From: Oscillospiraceae bacterium
GTDB taxonomy: Bacteria > Bacillota > Clostridia > Oscillospirales > Oscillospiraceae
Direction: 5' to 3'
Length of the DNA: 64,000 nucleotides
NCBI GenBank assembly: GCA_902781745.1
Contig: CACZKM010000001.1
Coordinates: 62,001 to 126,000, forward strand
Shown here: piece by piece, positions 37,081 to 46,894 of the stretch
Layout of the letters: the number at the start of each line of letters is the position of its first letter
Numbering within the stretch: the first letter of the stretch is position 1
Notes under the pieces: generated by a model
What the model was told of the DNA's origin: nothing
Database searches by the model: none
The model's input: the letters and a program-made list of their open reading frames with translations, nothing else
Made by a program: the position numbers and the translations under genes

Positions 37081-37572
37081 ATGCGCCAACTGGATCCCAA
37101 AACCCTTACCGATAACGTTTTCCAGCTTTTTGACGACCGCTGGACCCTGATCACCGCCGGGGACCGGGAGCGCTGCAACACCATGACCGCCAGTTGGGGC
37201 GGTCTGGGCGTTCTCTGGAACCGACCGGTGGCAACGATCTATGTCCGTCCCCAGCGGTACACCTATGAATTCCTGGAGGACAAGGACTGCTTTACCCTCT
37301 CCTTCTTCGGGGAGGACCAGCGGGAGAACCTGGCCTACTGCGGCTCCGCCAGCGGCCGGGAGGAGGATAAATTCGCCGCCTGCGGCTATCATCCGGCCTT
37401 TTGTGGGGACGCGCCCTATATTGCAGAGGCGGAGCTGGTCTTGGTGTGCCGGAAAATCTACTGGGACGATCTGGAACCCGAGCACATGGACGAGATCGCG
37501 GCGGCGTTCTACAAGGATCGCGATTATCACCGGATGTACCTGGGAGAGATCGTGACCGTGCTGACAAAGTAA
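37081..37572 (+). CDS. Flavin reductase-like (FMN-binding split barrel) protein
   Basis: 163 residues. Split-barrel flavin-binding family: LDPKTLTDNVFQLFDDRWTLITAGDRERCNTMTASWGG, with the typical N-T-M-T-A-S-W sequence, then RPQRYTYEFLEDKDCFTLSFF. Proteins of this group bind FMN and are often encoded alone; donor and acceptor are not predictable. The start at 37081 has GCAGGAGG 7 bases upstream; the ATG at 37063 would precede this site and is less likely. hflX follows after 25 bases. Confidence 0.85.
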   Translation: MRQLDPKTLTDNVFQLFDDRWTLITAGDRERCNTMTASWGGLGVLWNRPVATIYVRPQRYTYEFLEDKDCFTLSFFGEDQRENLAYCGSASGREEDKFAACGYHPAFCGDAPYIAEAELVLVCRKIYWDDLEPEHMDEIAAAFYKDRDYHRMYLGEIVTVLTK

Positions 37573-37597
37573 CCCTTCCTGTTACAAAGGAGAACCT

Positions 37598-38911
37598 ATG
37601 ACCGAAAACCCAATCCAAATCGACGAGACCAGGAACCGGGCGGTGCTGGTGGGCCTGTCGGCCAACAGCCTCTCCCGGGAGGACAACGCCAGCGACGCCA
37701 CCCTGGAGGAGCTGGCTGACCTGGTGGAGACCGCCGGGGGAGAGTGCGTCGGCACCATCCTGCAGCACCGGGACAGCCCGGAAGCCCGCACCTTCATCGG
37801 TGAGGGCAAGGTGGCGGAGACCAAAGAGCTGGTGGAGGCCATGGAGGCCGACCTGGTGGTCTTCGACAACGAGCTCTCGCCCTCTCAGCAGCGGGTGCTG
37901 ACCGAGGACATCGGCGTCCAGGTCATCGACCGGGCGGGCCTCATCCTGGATATCTTCGCCCAGCGGGCCAGGACCCGGGAGGGCCGCCTCCAGGTGGAGC
38001 TGGCCCAGTATAAATACCTGCTGCCCCGTCTCACCGGTATGTGGGGCCATCTGGTCCGGCAGACGGCTTCCGGCGGCAAATCCCCCATCGGCACCCGCGG
38101 CCCCGGCGAGACCCAGTTGGAGACCGACCGGCGGCACATCCGCCGGAAGATCGCCAAGCTTACCGAGGACCTGGAGGAGGTCCGCCGCATCCGGGCGGTC
38201 CAGCGGGACCGGCGAGAGAAGAACGAGGTCCCCGTGGTGGCCATCGTGGGCTACACCAACGCCGGGAAGTCCACCCTGCTCAACGCCCTCACCGGTGCGG
38301 CCATCCCCGCCCGGAACCGGCTCTTCGACACCCTGGACACCACCACCCGGACCCTGGAGATCTCCGATACCTGCACGGTGCTGATCTCCGACACGGTGGG
38401 CTTTATCCGCAAGCTGCCCCACCATCTGGTGGAGGCCTTCAAGGCCACCCTGGAGGAGTTGACCTTCGCCGACCTGATCCTCCATGTGATCGACGCCTCC
38501 AACCCCGAGTGGCGGGAGCAGGCGGAGGTGGTGGAGCGGCTCATCCGGCAGTTGGGCGCCGAGGCCACACCCCGGATCGACGTGTTCAACAAGTCCGATA
38601 TCTATGTGGGCGATATCCGCCCCCATGGAGAGGACATCGTCTCCATCTCCGCCCTCACCGGCGAGGGCCTGGACCAGCTTCTGGCAAAGATCGGGGACCG
38701 TCTGGACACCGGCTTCCACCGCCTTGCCCTGGCGCTGCCCTATGACAAGGCGGGAATATTGGATATGCTCTATCAGGAGGCCAAGGTGGAGTCTGTGGAG
38801 TACGGCGAGACCATCCAGGTAGAGGCTGTGTGCAACGAGAAGACCGCAGGCCAGGTCCGGGCGTATATCGTCGACGGCTGGCAGCCCCCGAAAGCGTTCT
38901 GGGAGGACTGA
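37598..38911 (+). CDS. hflX: GTPase HflX
   Basis: 437 residues. Ribosome-splitting/rescue GTPase. The N-terminal HflX domain (RAVLVGLSANSLSRED ... TFIGEGKVAETKELV ... FDNELSPSQQRVL) and the glycine-rich linker GTRGPGETQLETDRR precede the G domain: G1 GYTNAGKST, G3 DTVGFIRKLP, G4 NKSD. The C-terminal domain (ALPYDKAGILDML) is present. CAAAGGAGAACCT precedes the ATG. yigZ follows 4 bases after the stop. Confidence 0.96.
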   Translation: MTENPIQIDETRNRAVLVGLSANSLSREDNASDATLEELADLVETAGGECVGTILQHRDSPEARTFIGEGKVAETKELVEAMEADLVVFDNELSPSQQRVLTEDIGVQVIDRAGLILDIFAQRARTREGRLQVELAQYKYLLPRLTGMWGHLVRQTASGGKSPIGTRGPGETQLETDRRHIRRKIAKLTEDLEEVRRIRAVQRDRREKNEVPVVAIVGYTNAGKSTLLNALTGAAIPARNRLFDTLDTTTRTLEISDTCTVLISDTVGFIRKLPHHLVEAFKATLEELTFADLILHVIDASNPEWREQAEVVERLIRQLGAEATPRIDVFNKSDIYVGDIRPHGEDIVSISALTGEGLDQLLAKIGDRLDTGFHRLALALPYDKAGILDMLYQEAKVESVEYGETIQVEAVCNEKTAGQVRAYIVDGWQPPKAFWED

Positions 38912-38915
38912 GATC

Positions 38916-39548
38916 ATGGCGGAATACTACGTCCCGGCCCGGGATAGCGAGACGGAATTCACGGAAAAGCGCTCCCGGTTCATCGGCCATGTCTGGCGGG
39001 TGGAGACCGAGGAGGAGGCCCGGGAGAAGATTGCCCGGATGAAAGCCAAGTATTACGACGCCCGGCACAACTGCTGGTGCTACGTCATCCGGGAGGGAAA
39101 TATCACCCGGTATTCCGACGACGGCGAGCCCCAGGGCACCGCAGGCCAGCCCATGCTGGAGGTCTTTCGCCGGGAAGGAGTGGAGAACGTCTGCTGCGTA
39201 GTCACCCGCTACTTCGGCGGGGTCCTCCTGGGGACCGGAGGCCTTCTCCGGGCCTATACCAGATCCGCCAAGGATGCTCTTGCCGAGGCGGGGCGGGCGG
39301 TGGTCCGCCAGTGGGCGGAGACCGCCGTGGAGTGCCCCTATAACCTGTTGGAGCGGGTCAAGCAGGAGGTGACTGCCTCCGGCGGCATTCTGGGAGAGAT
39401 CGAATACGGGGCCCAGGTCCTGATCCCCGCCCTTCTTCCCGCGGAGGATTTTGCATCCTATGCCGCCCGGATCACGGAGCTCACCGCCGGCCAGTGCGAG
39501 GCGATCCACCTGGGAGAGTGCTTCCGGGCCGCTCCGGTGGCAGAATAA
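38916..39548 (+). CDS. yigZ: YigZ/IMPACT family protein
   Basis: 210 residues. IMPACT (UPF0029) N-terminal domain: EFTEKRSRFIGHVWRVETEEEA, YYDARHNCWCYVIREG, SDDGEPQGTAGQPMLEV, VVTRYFGGVLLGTGGLLRAY; then a C-terminal DUF1949 ferredoxin-like domain (ECPYNLLERVKQEV). Homologues resemble the regulator of translation-factor kinase Gcn2; the bacterial function is not defined. It lies directly after hflX, which suggests a ribosome-linked role. The 39549-39662 gap after it is AT-rich but shows no clear terminator. Confidence 0.93.
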   Translation: MAEYYVPARDSETEFTEKRSRFIGHVWRVETEEEAREKIARMKAKYYDARHNCWCYVIREGNITRYSDDGEPQGTAGQPMLEVFRREGVENVCCVVTRYFGGVLLGTGGLLRAYTRSAKDALAEAGRAVVRQWAETAVECPYNLLERVKQEVTASGGILGEIEYGAQVLIPALLPAEDFASYAARITELTAGQCEAIHLGECFRAAPVAE

Positions 39549-39662
39549 ACCGATGCCTTTTTTGTGTTTTTTTCAAAAACAGCAGGGAAAGCCAATTTTT
39601 CTGCGTATAAGTGAGTACTGAGACAAAAACATCACCCATTCTGGGAGAATGGAGGCGCCGCC

Positions 39663-40667
39663 ATGACCCTGCGGGAAGTGACCGAACAGCGGGAGATCGA
39701 GACCCTGTCGCCCTATGCCTCTCTGTCCAGCCGGTCTCAGGGGCGGCCGCGGAACATCGAGCCCTGCGCCATCCGAACCTGTTACCAGCGGGATATCGAC
39801 CGGATCGTCCATTCCAAGGCCTTTCGCCGGCTGATGCACAAGACCCAGGTGTTTCTTCAGCCGGAAGGGGACCACTACCGGACCCGGATGACGCACACGC
39901 TGGAGGTGGCCCGGATCGCCCGGACCATCGCCCGGGGCCTGCGGCTCAACGAGGACCTGACCGAGGCCATTGCCCTGGGTCATGATCTGGGCCACACTCC
40001 CTTCGGACACGCCGGCGAGCGGATCCTCAACGAGATCCTGCCGGGTGGGTTCCGCCACAACGAGCAGTCTCTCCGGGTGGTGGACCGGTTGGAAAACGGG
40101 GGAGACGGACTGAACCTATGCTATGAGACCCGCCGGGGCATCCTCTGCCACACCGGAAAGGACATGGCGGAGACCTTGGAGGGCCAGGTGGTCCGCATCG
40201 CGGATAAGATCGCCTACATCAATCACGACATTGACGACGCCATGCGGGGCGGGATCATCTATCCCCTGGACATTCCCCTGGACGTTTCTCAGATCTTGGG
40301 CTGGGACCACGGCGGGCGGATCAACACCCTCACGGAGGACGTGATCTCCGCCAGCCAGGGGAAGGATAAGATCGTGCAGTCCCCCCTTCGCGGCGGAGCC
40401 ATGGCCAAGCTGCGGGCGTTTATGTTCGATGCGGTTTACCGCAACCCTGTGGCCAAGGGCGAGGAGTCCAAGGCCCAAGCCATGATCGCCCGGCTTTTTG
40501 AGTACTATCAGAAGGACCCGGACCAGCTCCCGCCGGATTTCCAGGACATCCGGGTGCGGGAGGGTATAGACCGGGCCGTGTGCGACTATATCGCGGGCAT
40601 GACAGACAAGTTTGCCGTGGATACCTATGTATCTGTTTTCGTCCCAATGTCCTGGTCAGTCAAATAA
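39663..40667 (+). CDS. dgt: Deoxyguanosinetriphosphate triphosphohydrolase-like HD protein
   Basis: 334 residues. HD-domain dNTP triphosphohydrolase, hydrolysing dNTP to deoxynucleoside and PPPi. Motifs: DRIVHSKAFRRLMHKTQVF, RTRMTHTLEVARIARTIAR (first His), LGHDLGHTPFGHAGE (HD pair and later His), RIADKIAYINHDIDDA (Asp). Order dgt-dnaG-rpoD is common in Clostridia and ties nucleotide-pool control to primase. GGAGAATGGAGGCGCCGCC precedes the ATG. Confidence 0.93.
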   Translation: MTLREVTEQREIETLSPYASLSSRSQGRPRNIEPCAIRTCYQRDIDRIVHSKAFRRLMHKTQVFLQPEGDHYRTRMTHTLEVARIARTIARGLRLNEDLTEAIALGHDLGHTPFGHAGERILNEILPGGFRHNEQSLRVVDRLENGGDGLNLCYETRRGILCHTGKDMAETLEGQVVRIADKIAYINHDIDDAMRGGIIYPLDIPLDVSQILGWDHGGRINTLTEDVISASQGKDKIVQSPLRGGAMAKLRAFMFDAVYRNPVAKGEESKAQAMIARLFEYYQKDPDQLPPDFQDIRVREGIDRAVCDYIAGMTDKFAVDTYVSVFVPMSWSVK

Positions 40668-40703
40668 AGCCAAATCGAACAGCCGGGACAAGGAGGTGGC
40701 AGT

Positions 40704-42464
40704 GTGGCGGTCCCATCGGAATTCATTGACGAGCTGGTGGCCCGGTCAGATATTGTGGACGTGGTTTCCGACTACGTCCGGCTGACCCAGAAGGGCGGCA
40801 GCTATTGGGGCCTGTGTCCCTTCCACGGAGAAAAGACCGCCTCCTTCCATGTGGTCCCGGACCGGCAGCTCTACCACTGCTTTGGCTGCGGCAAGGGCGG
40901 TGGGGTTATCTCCTTTGTGATGGAGATGGAAAACCTGCCCTACCTGGACGCCCTGCGTCTGCTGGCCAAGCGGGCCAATCTGGAATTCCCCGAAGGGGAT
41001 GTGGACGAAACCGCCCGCCGCCGCCGGGGGAGGCTCCTAGCCCTGAACAAGGAGGCCGCCCGGTACTTTCACAGCCAGCTCTGGTCTCCCATCGGGGAGG
41101 AGGGGTTAAACTACCTCCGCAGACGCGGGCTGTCCAAAGGAACATTGACCCGCTTCGGCCTGGGATACGCCCCGGAGAGCTGGGAGAGCCTGATCAATAC
41201 CATGACCCAGAAGGGCTTTTCCAAAAGCGATCTTCTGGAGGCGGGGCTTGCGGTCAGCAATAAAAAGGGCGGTATCTACGACCGGTTCCGGGACCGGGTG
41301 ATGTTTCCTATCATCGACCTGCGGGGAGACGTCATCGGCTTCGGCGGCCGGGTGCTGGGGGACGGGACGCCCAAATACCTGAACTCCCCGGATACGCCGG
41401 TTTTCAACAAAAGCCGGAACCTCTTCGCCCTGAATCTGGCAAAAAACACCAAGCTGGGCCGGATCGTCCTCACGGAGGGATATATGGATACCATCTCTCT
41501 CTATCAGGCGGGGTTTGACTGTGCGGTAGCCAGCCTGGGGACTTCCCTCACTGCCGACCACGCCAAGCTCCTCTCCCGGTTCACCAAGGAGGTCGTGATC
41601 TGCTACGACTCCGACCAGGCGGGGGTCCAGGCGGCAGACCGGGCGATCCCGCTGTTGGAAAAGACCGGATTGAAGGTCCGTGTCCTCCGGGTGACGGGGG
41701 CAAAGGACCCCGATGAATACATCAAGACCTACGGTCCTGAGGCCTTTGGCCGTCTGTTGGACCGGTCGGAAAATTATATGGAATACAACCTGGACCAGTT
41801 GGAGAGCAAATATGATCTCAACGACCCGGTCCAGAAGGCGGAATATGCCCGGGCCGCGGCGGAGATGCTCGCCCGGCTGGACAGCCCTGTGGAGCAGGAG
41901 GTCTTCGCCGCCCAGGTCTCCCAGCGCACCGGCGTCGGAAAGGACGCGGTGCTCCAGGAGATCAAACAGGCGCGGAATCGCTCCCTGCGGGCCGCCAAGC
42001 GCAAGCAGGACCGCAGAGATCTGACCCCCCTCAACCAGATCCAGCCCAGGGACCGGCAGCTCCGATATGACAATCCCCGGTCCGCCCGGGCAGAGGAGGG
42101 GATCCTCCGCTTGCTGATGATGGACAGCGCCCTGATCGGGGAGCTGACCGGCTTAGAGCCGGAGGACTTTTCCTCCTCCCATTTGGGGCATATCTACGAC
42201 GTCCTCCGCAGCCGCCTGACTGCGGGCCGGTCGGCCCAACTGGGGGCGTTAGAGGGGGAGCTCACACCGGAGGAGACAAGCCTTTTGGCCGAGATCCTGC
42301 GCCAGCCGGCCAATCTGGCCGGCGCAGCCCAGGCCCTGGCCGACTATCGGGCTGTGATGGCCCGGGAAAAATGGAAAGGACAAGCTGACGTGGACGAGGC
42401 GACCCTGCTGGCCGCCCGGGATACGATCCGAAAAAAGAACCAGATAGGAGATGGGACGCCATGA
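40704..42464 (+). CDS. dnaG: DNA primase
   Basis: 586 residues. Synthesises RNA primers at the fork. CHC2 zinc finger ([18 protein letters not shown] and [10 protein letters not shown]), the N-terminal core ([12 protein letters not shown]), TOPRIM domain ([23 protein letters not shown]), and a C-terminal helicase-binding domain. The start is GTG at 40704 after AAGGAGGTGGCAGT. It overlaps rpoD by ATGA: the classic macromolecular-synthesis arrangement without rpsU. Confidence 0.97.
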   Translation: MAVPSEFIDELVARSDIVDVVSDYVRLTQKGGSYWGLCPFHGEKTASFHVVPDRQLYHCFGCGKGGGVISFVMEMENLPYLDALRLLAKRANLEFPEGDVDETARRRRGRLLALNKEAARYFHSQLWSPIGEEGLNYLRRRGLSKGTLTRFGLGYAPESWESLINTMTQKGFSKSDLLEAGLAVSNKKGGIYDRFRDRVMFPIIDLRGDVIGFGGRVLGDGTPKYLNSPDTPVFNKSRNLFALNLAKNTKLGRIVLTEGYMDTISLYQAGFDCAVASLGTSLTADHAKLLSRFTKEVVICYDSDQAGVQAADRAIPLLEKTGLKVRVLRVTGAKDPDEYIKTYGPEAFGRLLDRSENYMEYNLDQLESKYDLNDPVQKAEYARAAAEMLARLDSPVEQEVFAAQVSQRTGVGKDAVLQEIKQARNRSLRAAKRKQDRRDLTPLNQIQPRDRQLRYDNPRSARAEEGILRLLMMDSALIGELTGLEPEDFSSSHLGHIYDVLRSRLTAGRSAQLGALEGELTPEETSLLAEILRQPANLAGAAQALADYRAVMAREKWKGQADVDEATLLAARDTIRKKNQIGDGTP

Positions 42465-43768
42465 ATGAAAAGAAAGCCCCGGAGAACAGCAAGCGGGAAA
42501 AGGAACGGATGATCAGCATCACCGATGAACAGATCCAGAATGGGAAGGCTGAGATCCTCAAGATCGTGGCCGGGATGAGCGGCGCGGAAAAACTGGCCGA
42601 CCTGCTGGACAAGGGCAAGAAGAAGGGCAGTCTCTCCGCCAGCGAGATGATGGACGCGCTGGAGGAAATGGAGCTGGAGTCCGAGCAGATGGATAAGATC
42701 TACGATGTCCTGGAGAATCTGGGCATCGACACGGCGGGGGAGGACTTTCCCCCGGAGATCAGCGACGAGAATATGCCTCCCATCGAGGAGATCGAGGAGA
42801 TCCCCGAAGAGGAGATCGTGGACCCCAACACCCTGGTGGATTCCTTCGGCATCGACGACCCGGTGCGGATGTACTTAAAGGAGATCGGCAAGGTGGACCT
42901 GCTTACCAGCGAGCAGGAGGTCTCCCTGGCCCAGACCATGGTGGCCGGCCAGGAGGCTGAGAGCCAGTTGGCGGAGATGGAGGAAGCCGGGGAGGAGATC
43001 CCCCAGGAGGTCCGGGCGGAGCTCCGTAAGCTGATTTCCGCCGGTGAGAAGGCAAAGCAGGACCTGGCGGAGGCCAACCTCCGTCTGGTGGTGTCCATCG
43101 CCAAGCGGTATGTGGGCCGCGGGATGCTCTTCCTGGACCTGATCCAGGAGGGGAATCTGGGCCTGATCAAGGCGGTGGAGAAGTTCGACTATACCAAGGG
43201 CTATAAGTTCTCCACCTACGCCACCTGGTGGATCCGGCAGGCCATCACCCGGGCCATCGCCGACCAGGCCAGGACCATCCGCATCCCCGTCCACATGGTG
43301 GAGACCATCAACAAGGTCATCCGGGTCTCCCGTCAGCTCCTCCAGGAGCTGGGGCACGACCCCTCTCCCGAGGAGATCTCCGAGGAGATGAATATGCCGG
43401 TGGACAAGGTCCGGGAGATTTTGAAGATCGCCCAGGAGCCTGTCAGCCTGGAGACCCCCATCGGTGAGGAGGAGGACTCCCACTTGGGTGACTTCATCCC
43501 CGACGAGGACGCCTCAGAGCCCTCGGAGGCCGCCTCCTTCACCCTGCTGAAGGAGCAGTTGGTGGAGGTGCTCAGCACCCTGACCCCCAGAGAGGAGAAG
43601 GTCCTCAAGCTCCGCTTTGGCATTGAGGACGGCCGCACCCGTACCCTGGAAGAGGTGGGCAAGGAGTTTAACGTCACCCGGGAGCGCATCCGCCAGATCG
43701 AGGCCAAGGCCCTTCGGAAGCTCCGTCACCCCAGCCGCTCTAAGAAACTGAAGGATTTCCTGAACTGA
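42461..43768 (+). CDS. rpoD: RNA polymerase primary sigma factor (sigma-A / RpoD)
   Basis: 435 residues. Region 1.1-like acidic N-terminus (residues 1-120), 1.2 ([17 protein letters not shown]), 2.1-2.4 ([55 protein letters not shown]), region 3 ([12 protein letters not shown]), 4.1-4.2 ([35 protein letters not shown]). Residues of 2.4 and 4.2 match the factor that reads TTGACA/TATAAT, in agreement with the promoters proposed in this window. Its ATG overlaps the dnaG stop. Confidence 0.98.
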   Translation: MNEKKAPENSKREKERMISITDEQIQNGKAEILKIVAGMSGAEKLADLLDKGKKKGSLSASEMMDALEEMELESEQMDKIYDVLENLGIDTAGEDFPPEISDENMPPIEEIEEIPEEEIVDPNTLVDSFGIDDPVRMYLKEIGKVDLLTSEQEVSLAQTMVAGQEAESQLAEMEEAGEEIPQEVRAELRKLISAGEKAKQDLAEANLRLVVSIAKRYVGRGMLFLDLIQEGNLGLIKAVEKFDYTKGYKFSTYATWWIRQAITRAIADQARTIRIPVHMVETINKVIRVSRQLLQELGHDPSPEEISEEMNMPVDKVREILKIAQEPVSLETPIGEEEDSHLGDFIPDEDASEPSEAASFTLLKEQLVEVLSTLTPREEKVLKLRFGIEDGRTRTLEEVGKEFNVTRERIRQIEAKALRKLRHPSRSKKLKDFLN

Positions 43769-43825
43769 GGCGGGGCGTTCTTTCTCTGCTTGTATTGCAG
43801 ATGACAGTTTGAATCGATATAAAAT

Positions 43826-43864
43826 CGCCGCGTTTCTGGCATACGCTTGAGACGCGGCGGTTTT
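43826..43864 (+). terminator. Intrinsic terminator of rpoD
   Basis: CGCCGCGT (43826-43833) pairs with ACGCGGCG (43852-43859), followed by GTTTT; 58 bases past the rpoD stop. Confidence 0.7.
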
Positions 43865-43893
43865 CAGTGGCCGACAGGAGGAATGGGATTACA

Positions 43894-44466
43894 ATGAGAG
43901 GAACCTGTGAACTGAAAACGGCTCGGCTTCTCCTGAGAAGATACCGCCCGGAGGATGCTCCGATCCTGCATCGAAAATTTGGATTACAGGAACAGATGTT
44001 TGAGTATTCCGGCTGGAATCCCTACGCAACGGAGGAAATGGCGGCGGAGACGGTCAAGAGTTTTTGCAAAGGGTATGAGGACCCGAGCTTCTACGGCTGG
44101 GCCATCGAACATCGGGGCGAACTGATCGGAACGGTGGGTGCATACGACTATTCTCCTGAGAATCAAAGCATTGAGATCGGTTTGAGCATTGCGCAGGAGA
44201 ACTGGGGGAAGGGTTTTGCCACGGAGGCTCTGGCCTGTGTGCTGGCCTTCCTGCGCAAAGAGGACGGGATCGCTGCCGTCCACGCGTGGTGCGCCCCGGA
44301 GAACATTGGATCGAAAACGGCGATGCTGCGGGCCGGGATGACGCAGACGGGGGTAGAGTCCGGCGGCCTGGTGATTGGGGACCGGACCTATAACAAACTG
44401 TTGTTTTCCTATCCGGCAGACCGGGAGCCTGAAACTGAGGAAACTTTTGAGGGAAGGGAAAGATGA
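43894..44466 (+). CDS. GNAT family N-acetyltransferase (RimJ/RimL type)
   Basis: 190 residues. N-terminus LKTARLLLRRYRPEDAP is typical of RimJ/L-like GNATs. Acetyl-CoA site: IEIGLSIAQENWGKGFATEAL (Q/R-x-x-G-x-G/A read as QENWGKGFA), and the late motif ENIGSKTAMLRAGM. The substrate (N-terminal amine, polyamine or drug) cannot be told. The ATG at 43894 is preceded by AGGAGG 11 bases away. Monocistronic, closed by a terminator. Confidence 0.9.
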   Translation: MRGTCELKTARLLLRRYRPEDAPILHRKFGLQEQMFEYSGWNPYATEEMAAETVKSFCKGYEDPSFYGWAIEHRGELIGTVGAYDYSPENQSIEIGLSIAQENWGKGFATEALACVLAFLRKEDGIAAVHAWCAPENIGSKTAMLRAGMTQTGVESGGLVIGDRTYNKLLFSYPADREPETEETFEGRER

Positions 44467-44507
44467 GAAAACAGCTGCTCGTGATCAATATACAAAACAA
44501 CTTAAAG

Positions 44508-44538
44508 AACCGCTCCGAGACAACTCGGAGCGGTTTTT
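44508..44538. terminator. Intrinsic terminator between the GNAT and DUF975 genes
   Basis: AACCGCTCCGAG (44508-44519) pairs with CTCGGAGCGGTT (44524-44535), followed by TTT on the plus strand and preceded by an A-rich run that gives U's on the minus strand. It serves the convergent genes on both sides. Confidence 0.8.
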
Positions 44539-44551
44539 GATGATACGCTTA

Positions 44552-45322
44552 TTATGCCTGATAGAACACAGGACCTGTCCCAGGCAGTTCCGCATCGGTG
44601 GCAAGACGGTTCCTCAGAGCCTCCTGGCGAAGCCAGCGATACATCTCCGTGTTGGTAGCGTCCATATATGGGAAGGCATAGAAGGCCCCCACCAGTTGGA
44701 AGGTCACAGCGCTGAGGATCAGCCAGCCGAGGAAGGACAGGTGGGTGACGAAGATATCCCACTTGTGCCCCTGGGTCATGGCAAGGCTCAGCTTGAGGGC
44801 CCGGTTCCAGTCCATTCCCGGATTCTCCGCCAGGATATACGGGACGGCAAAGTACCCATAGGACCGGATGATGCCGGGGATGATAAGCAAAAGGGACCAG
44901 AGGAAAATGAAGACGCTTCGCAGCAGCATGGTCAGCACGACGTTTCCGAAGTCCGCGGTGAATCCGAAAGCCACCCGGTCAAAGGAGGGCTTCCGGGCCC
45001 CGTCGTTTTCCAGAAAGAACCGGCTTGCGCCCACGGAGTAGGGATTCCCCACCAAGAGGGTGAAAGCCAGGCCGAGGAAACCGGAGGACAGGACGAAGGG
45101 GACAGTGAGGATCGTCAGAGGGTGGAGGAGATCATAGAGCTGGGGGCTCATCTGGATCAGTCCACTGGATACGAGGCGGTCCAATGTCTCTACACCGTTC
45201 TTGACATAGCTGAACAGGCTCCCTCCCACCAGGGCGAGGACTACGCTGGCGGCCACATAGGGCCAGTAGTTGGCCTTGAACCGGGCCTTGCCGGTGGCCT
45301 TGAACTGAACACGATCCCACAT
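44552..45322 (-). CDS. DUF975 family membrane protein
   Basis: 256 residues. Starts MWDRVQFKATGKARFKANYW, the family-typical amphipathic N-terminus. About five hydrophobic segments follow (YVAASVVLALVGGSLF; LTILTVPFVLSSGFLGLAF; SVFIFLWSLLLIIPGIIRSY; LSFLGWLILSAVTFQLVGAF). Signature phrases IPGIIRSYGYFAVPYILAE and LSLAMTQGHKWDIFV are those of DUF975. Function unknown. ATG at 45322 after AGAGAGGTTTGCTT; promoter at 45384-45411. Confidence 0.88.
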   Translation of the reverse strand: MWDRVQFKATGKARFKANYWPYVAASVVLALVGGSLFSYVKNGVETLDRLVSSGLIQMSPQLYDLLHPLTILTVPFVLSSGFLGLAFTLLVGNPYSVGASRFFLENDGARKPSFDRVAFGFTADFGNVVLTMLLRSVFIFLWSLLLIIPGIIRSYGYFAVPYILAENPGMDWNRALKLSLAMTQGHKWDIFVTHLSFLGWLILSAVTFQLVGAFYAFPYMDATNTEMYRWLRQEALRNRLATDAELPGTGPVFYQA

Positions 45323-45383
45323 AAGCAAACCTCTCTTTCTCAGGGCCAATACCCTGTCTGGGGCGGCTTTCTCTGACACTCCC

Positions 45384-45411
45384 ATGATAGCGCGTCTTCC
45401 GAAAAAGTCAA
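45384..45411 (-). promoter_or_regulatory. Promoter of the DUF975 gene
   Basis: On the minus strand TTGACT (45411-45406), 16-base spacer, TATCAT (45389-45384). Leader about 60 bases. Confidence 0.6.
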
Positions 45412-45479
45412 TGGGAAAGACCGTCCAACCTGCATGAAAAGAAGGGGGGAAGGCCCCGCCCTTCTGTGCGGTTCGTCAC

Positions 45480-45508
45480 TTGTAATCCCCGGGGAAAAGG
45501 TCTATGAT
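45480..45508 (+). promoter_or_regulatory. Promoter of the ThrE-type exporter genes
   Basis: TTGTAA (45480-45485), 17-base spacer, TATGAT (45503-45508); leader about 30 bases. Confidence 0.6.
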
Positions 45509-45542
45509 TAGCCTTCCGAACGAGAAGAAAGGGGGACAGGCT

Positions 45543-46307
45543 ATGACCCAAATGCAAGAAGAAACGCTGGTGGAATATACGCTGGATCTGGGCCGGCAAA
45601 TGATGGAGTGCGGCGCGGAGGCCTGGCGGGCGGACAACACCATTGCCAGGATCTTTCGGGCGTACGGCCTGGATGTTCTGGACGTCCATACCATGGCAAC
45701 CCAGACGGCTGCCACCGTAAAATTCCCCGATGGCAGGCACTATACCTCCACTTGTATGATCCAGCCGGAGAAGACCGGCACAAATCTCCGCCGTCTGGAA
45801 GGAATCAACGCCGTGGCCCGGAGGCTCTGTGAATATCCGTCGGATATCGAGGACTTACCTGTTGTCATGCCGGTGAAGGGGCCCCGCTGGTCCTGGTCGG
45901 TCTTTGCGGGGTATCTGCTGGGGGCGGGGGCCTTTGCGGTGTTTTTCGGCGGGAGACTGTGGGACGGGATCGTGGCCGCGCTGATCGGCGGGGCCATTTA
46001 TCTCATGGAACAGTTCCGCGGTATCCACCGGCAGAACCGCACCATCTATACCGTGGTGGCCTGCTTTCTCTCCGGTCTGCTGGCCCGATGGATCTCGTCG
46101 GGAATCCCCGGCCTGCGGCTGGATATGATCGTGATCGGTGACATCATGCTCTTTATCCCCGGCCTGTCCCTGGTCAACGGCGTCCGGGAACTCTTTTACG
46201 CCGATATCCTAACCGGGGTTTATCGTATCATCGAGGCGCTGCTGGGGACGGGAGCCATTGCCGTGGGCTATGCGGCGGCCCTGCTGATCGGAGGTGGTCT
46301 CCTGTGA
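45543..46307 (+). CDS. Threonine/serine exporter family protein, ThrE N-domain (DUF1212)
   Basis: 254 residues. Cytoplasmic N-terminal part (LVEYTLDLGRQMMECGAEAWRADNTIARI) and the HTMATQTAATVKFPDG segment typical of ThrE, then about five membrane helices (VFAGYLLGAGAFAVFFGG; IVAALIGGAIYLM; TVVACFLSGLLARW; DIMLFIPGLSLVNGVREL; LGTGAIAVGYAAALL). It forms a two-gene exporter with the next gene; in Corynebacterium both halves are one protein that exports Thr and Ser. AAGGGGGACAGGCT precedes the ATG. GTGA overlap with its partner. Confidence 0.92.
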   Translation: MTQMQEETLVEYTLDLGRQMMECGAEAWRADNTIARIFRAYGLDVLDVHTMATQTAATVKFPDGRHYTSTCMIQPEKTGTNLRRLEGINAVARRLCEYPSDIEDLPVVMPVKGPRWSWSVFAGYLLGAGAFAVFFGGRLWDGIVAALIGGAIYLMEQFRGIHRQNRTIYTVVACFLSGLLARWISSGIPGLRLDMIVIGDIMLFIPGLSLVNGVRELFYADILTGVYRIIEALLGTGAIAVGYAAALLIGGGLL

Positions 46308-46786
46308 CAGCGGACATCCTGCAAATCTTCTGCGCAGGTCTGGGCACCCTGGGATTCGCCCTCTTCCTCCGTGTCCGGGGTGCCCACTTGCTGGCGGCGA
46401 CCCTGGGCGGCGTTCTGTCCTGGACGCTGTACCTCCTGGTCCATGCTGCCGGCGGGACGGTGTTTTTCAGTACGTTGGTAGCAGCTCTGGCTGTTTGCCT
46501 GTGGTCAGAGACCATGGCCCGGCGTCGAAAGGCACCGGCCACCATCTTTTTAATGCCTGGTATCGTTCCGCTCCTTCCCGGCGGTGCGATGTACTACACC
46601 ATGGACAGCGTGGTCCTTGGAGATATGGATACCTTCGTTGTAAAGGCCAGCGAGACCCTCTTTGTGGCAGTTGGTATCGCCGGCGGGATCCTCATCGCCT
46701 CCGAGGTCGTTCGAGTGGTGACCCGGATCTGGGCCAAGCGCCGGAGACGGCAGTTGGACGTGCCCAACGACCCACGCGGACAATAA
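46304..46786 (+). CDS. Threonine/serine exporter small subunit, ThrE2 domain (DUF3815)
   Basis: 160 residues. Four hydrophobic segments (GLGTLGFALFLRV; LLAATLGGVLSWTLYLLV; TVFFSTLVAALAVCLW; FLMPGIVPLLPGGAMYY; ETLFVAVGIAGGILIA) with the family signature PGIVPLLPGGAMYYTM. The GTG start overlaps the TGA of the DUF1212 gene, so the two are translationally coupled. A basic tail (RRRRRQL) suggests the C-terminus faces the cytoplasm. Confidence 0.92.
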   Translation: MTADILQIFCAGLGTLGFALFLRVRGAHLLAATLGGVLSWTLYLLVHAAGGTVFFSTLVAALAVCLWSETMARRRKAPATIFLMPGIVPLLPGGAMYYTMDSVVLGDMDTFVVKASETLFVAVGIAGGILIASEVVRVVTRIWAKRRRRQLDVPNDPRGQ

Positions 46787-46802
46787 TGGAATAGAGCAAT
46801 AT

Positions 46803-46848
46803 GCAAAACAACGGCTCCCCCTGCGGATCAAACCTGCAGGGGGAGCCG
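46803..46848 (-). terminator. Intrinsic terminator of the acyl-CoA dehydrogenase gene
   Basis: CGGCTCCCCCTGC (46812-46824) pairs with GCAGGGGGAGCCG (46836-46848); on the minus strand it is followed by TTGTTTTGC. It may also stop the convergent exporter transcript. Confidence 0.8.
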
Positions 46849-46894
46849 AACTGCATCTGTTGGAACGATGGATGAAACGATGGGCGTCGATCAA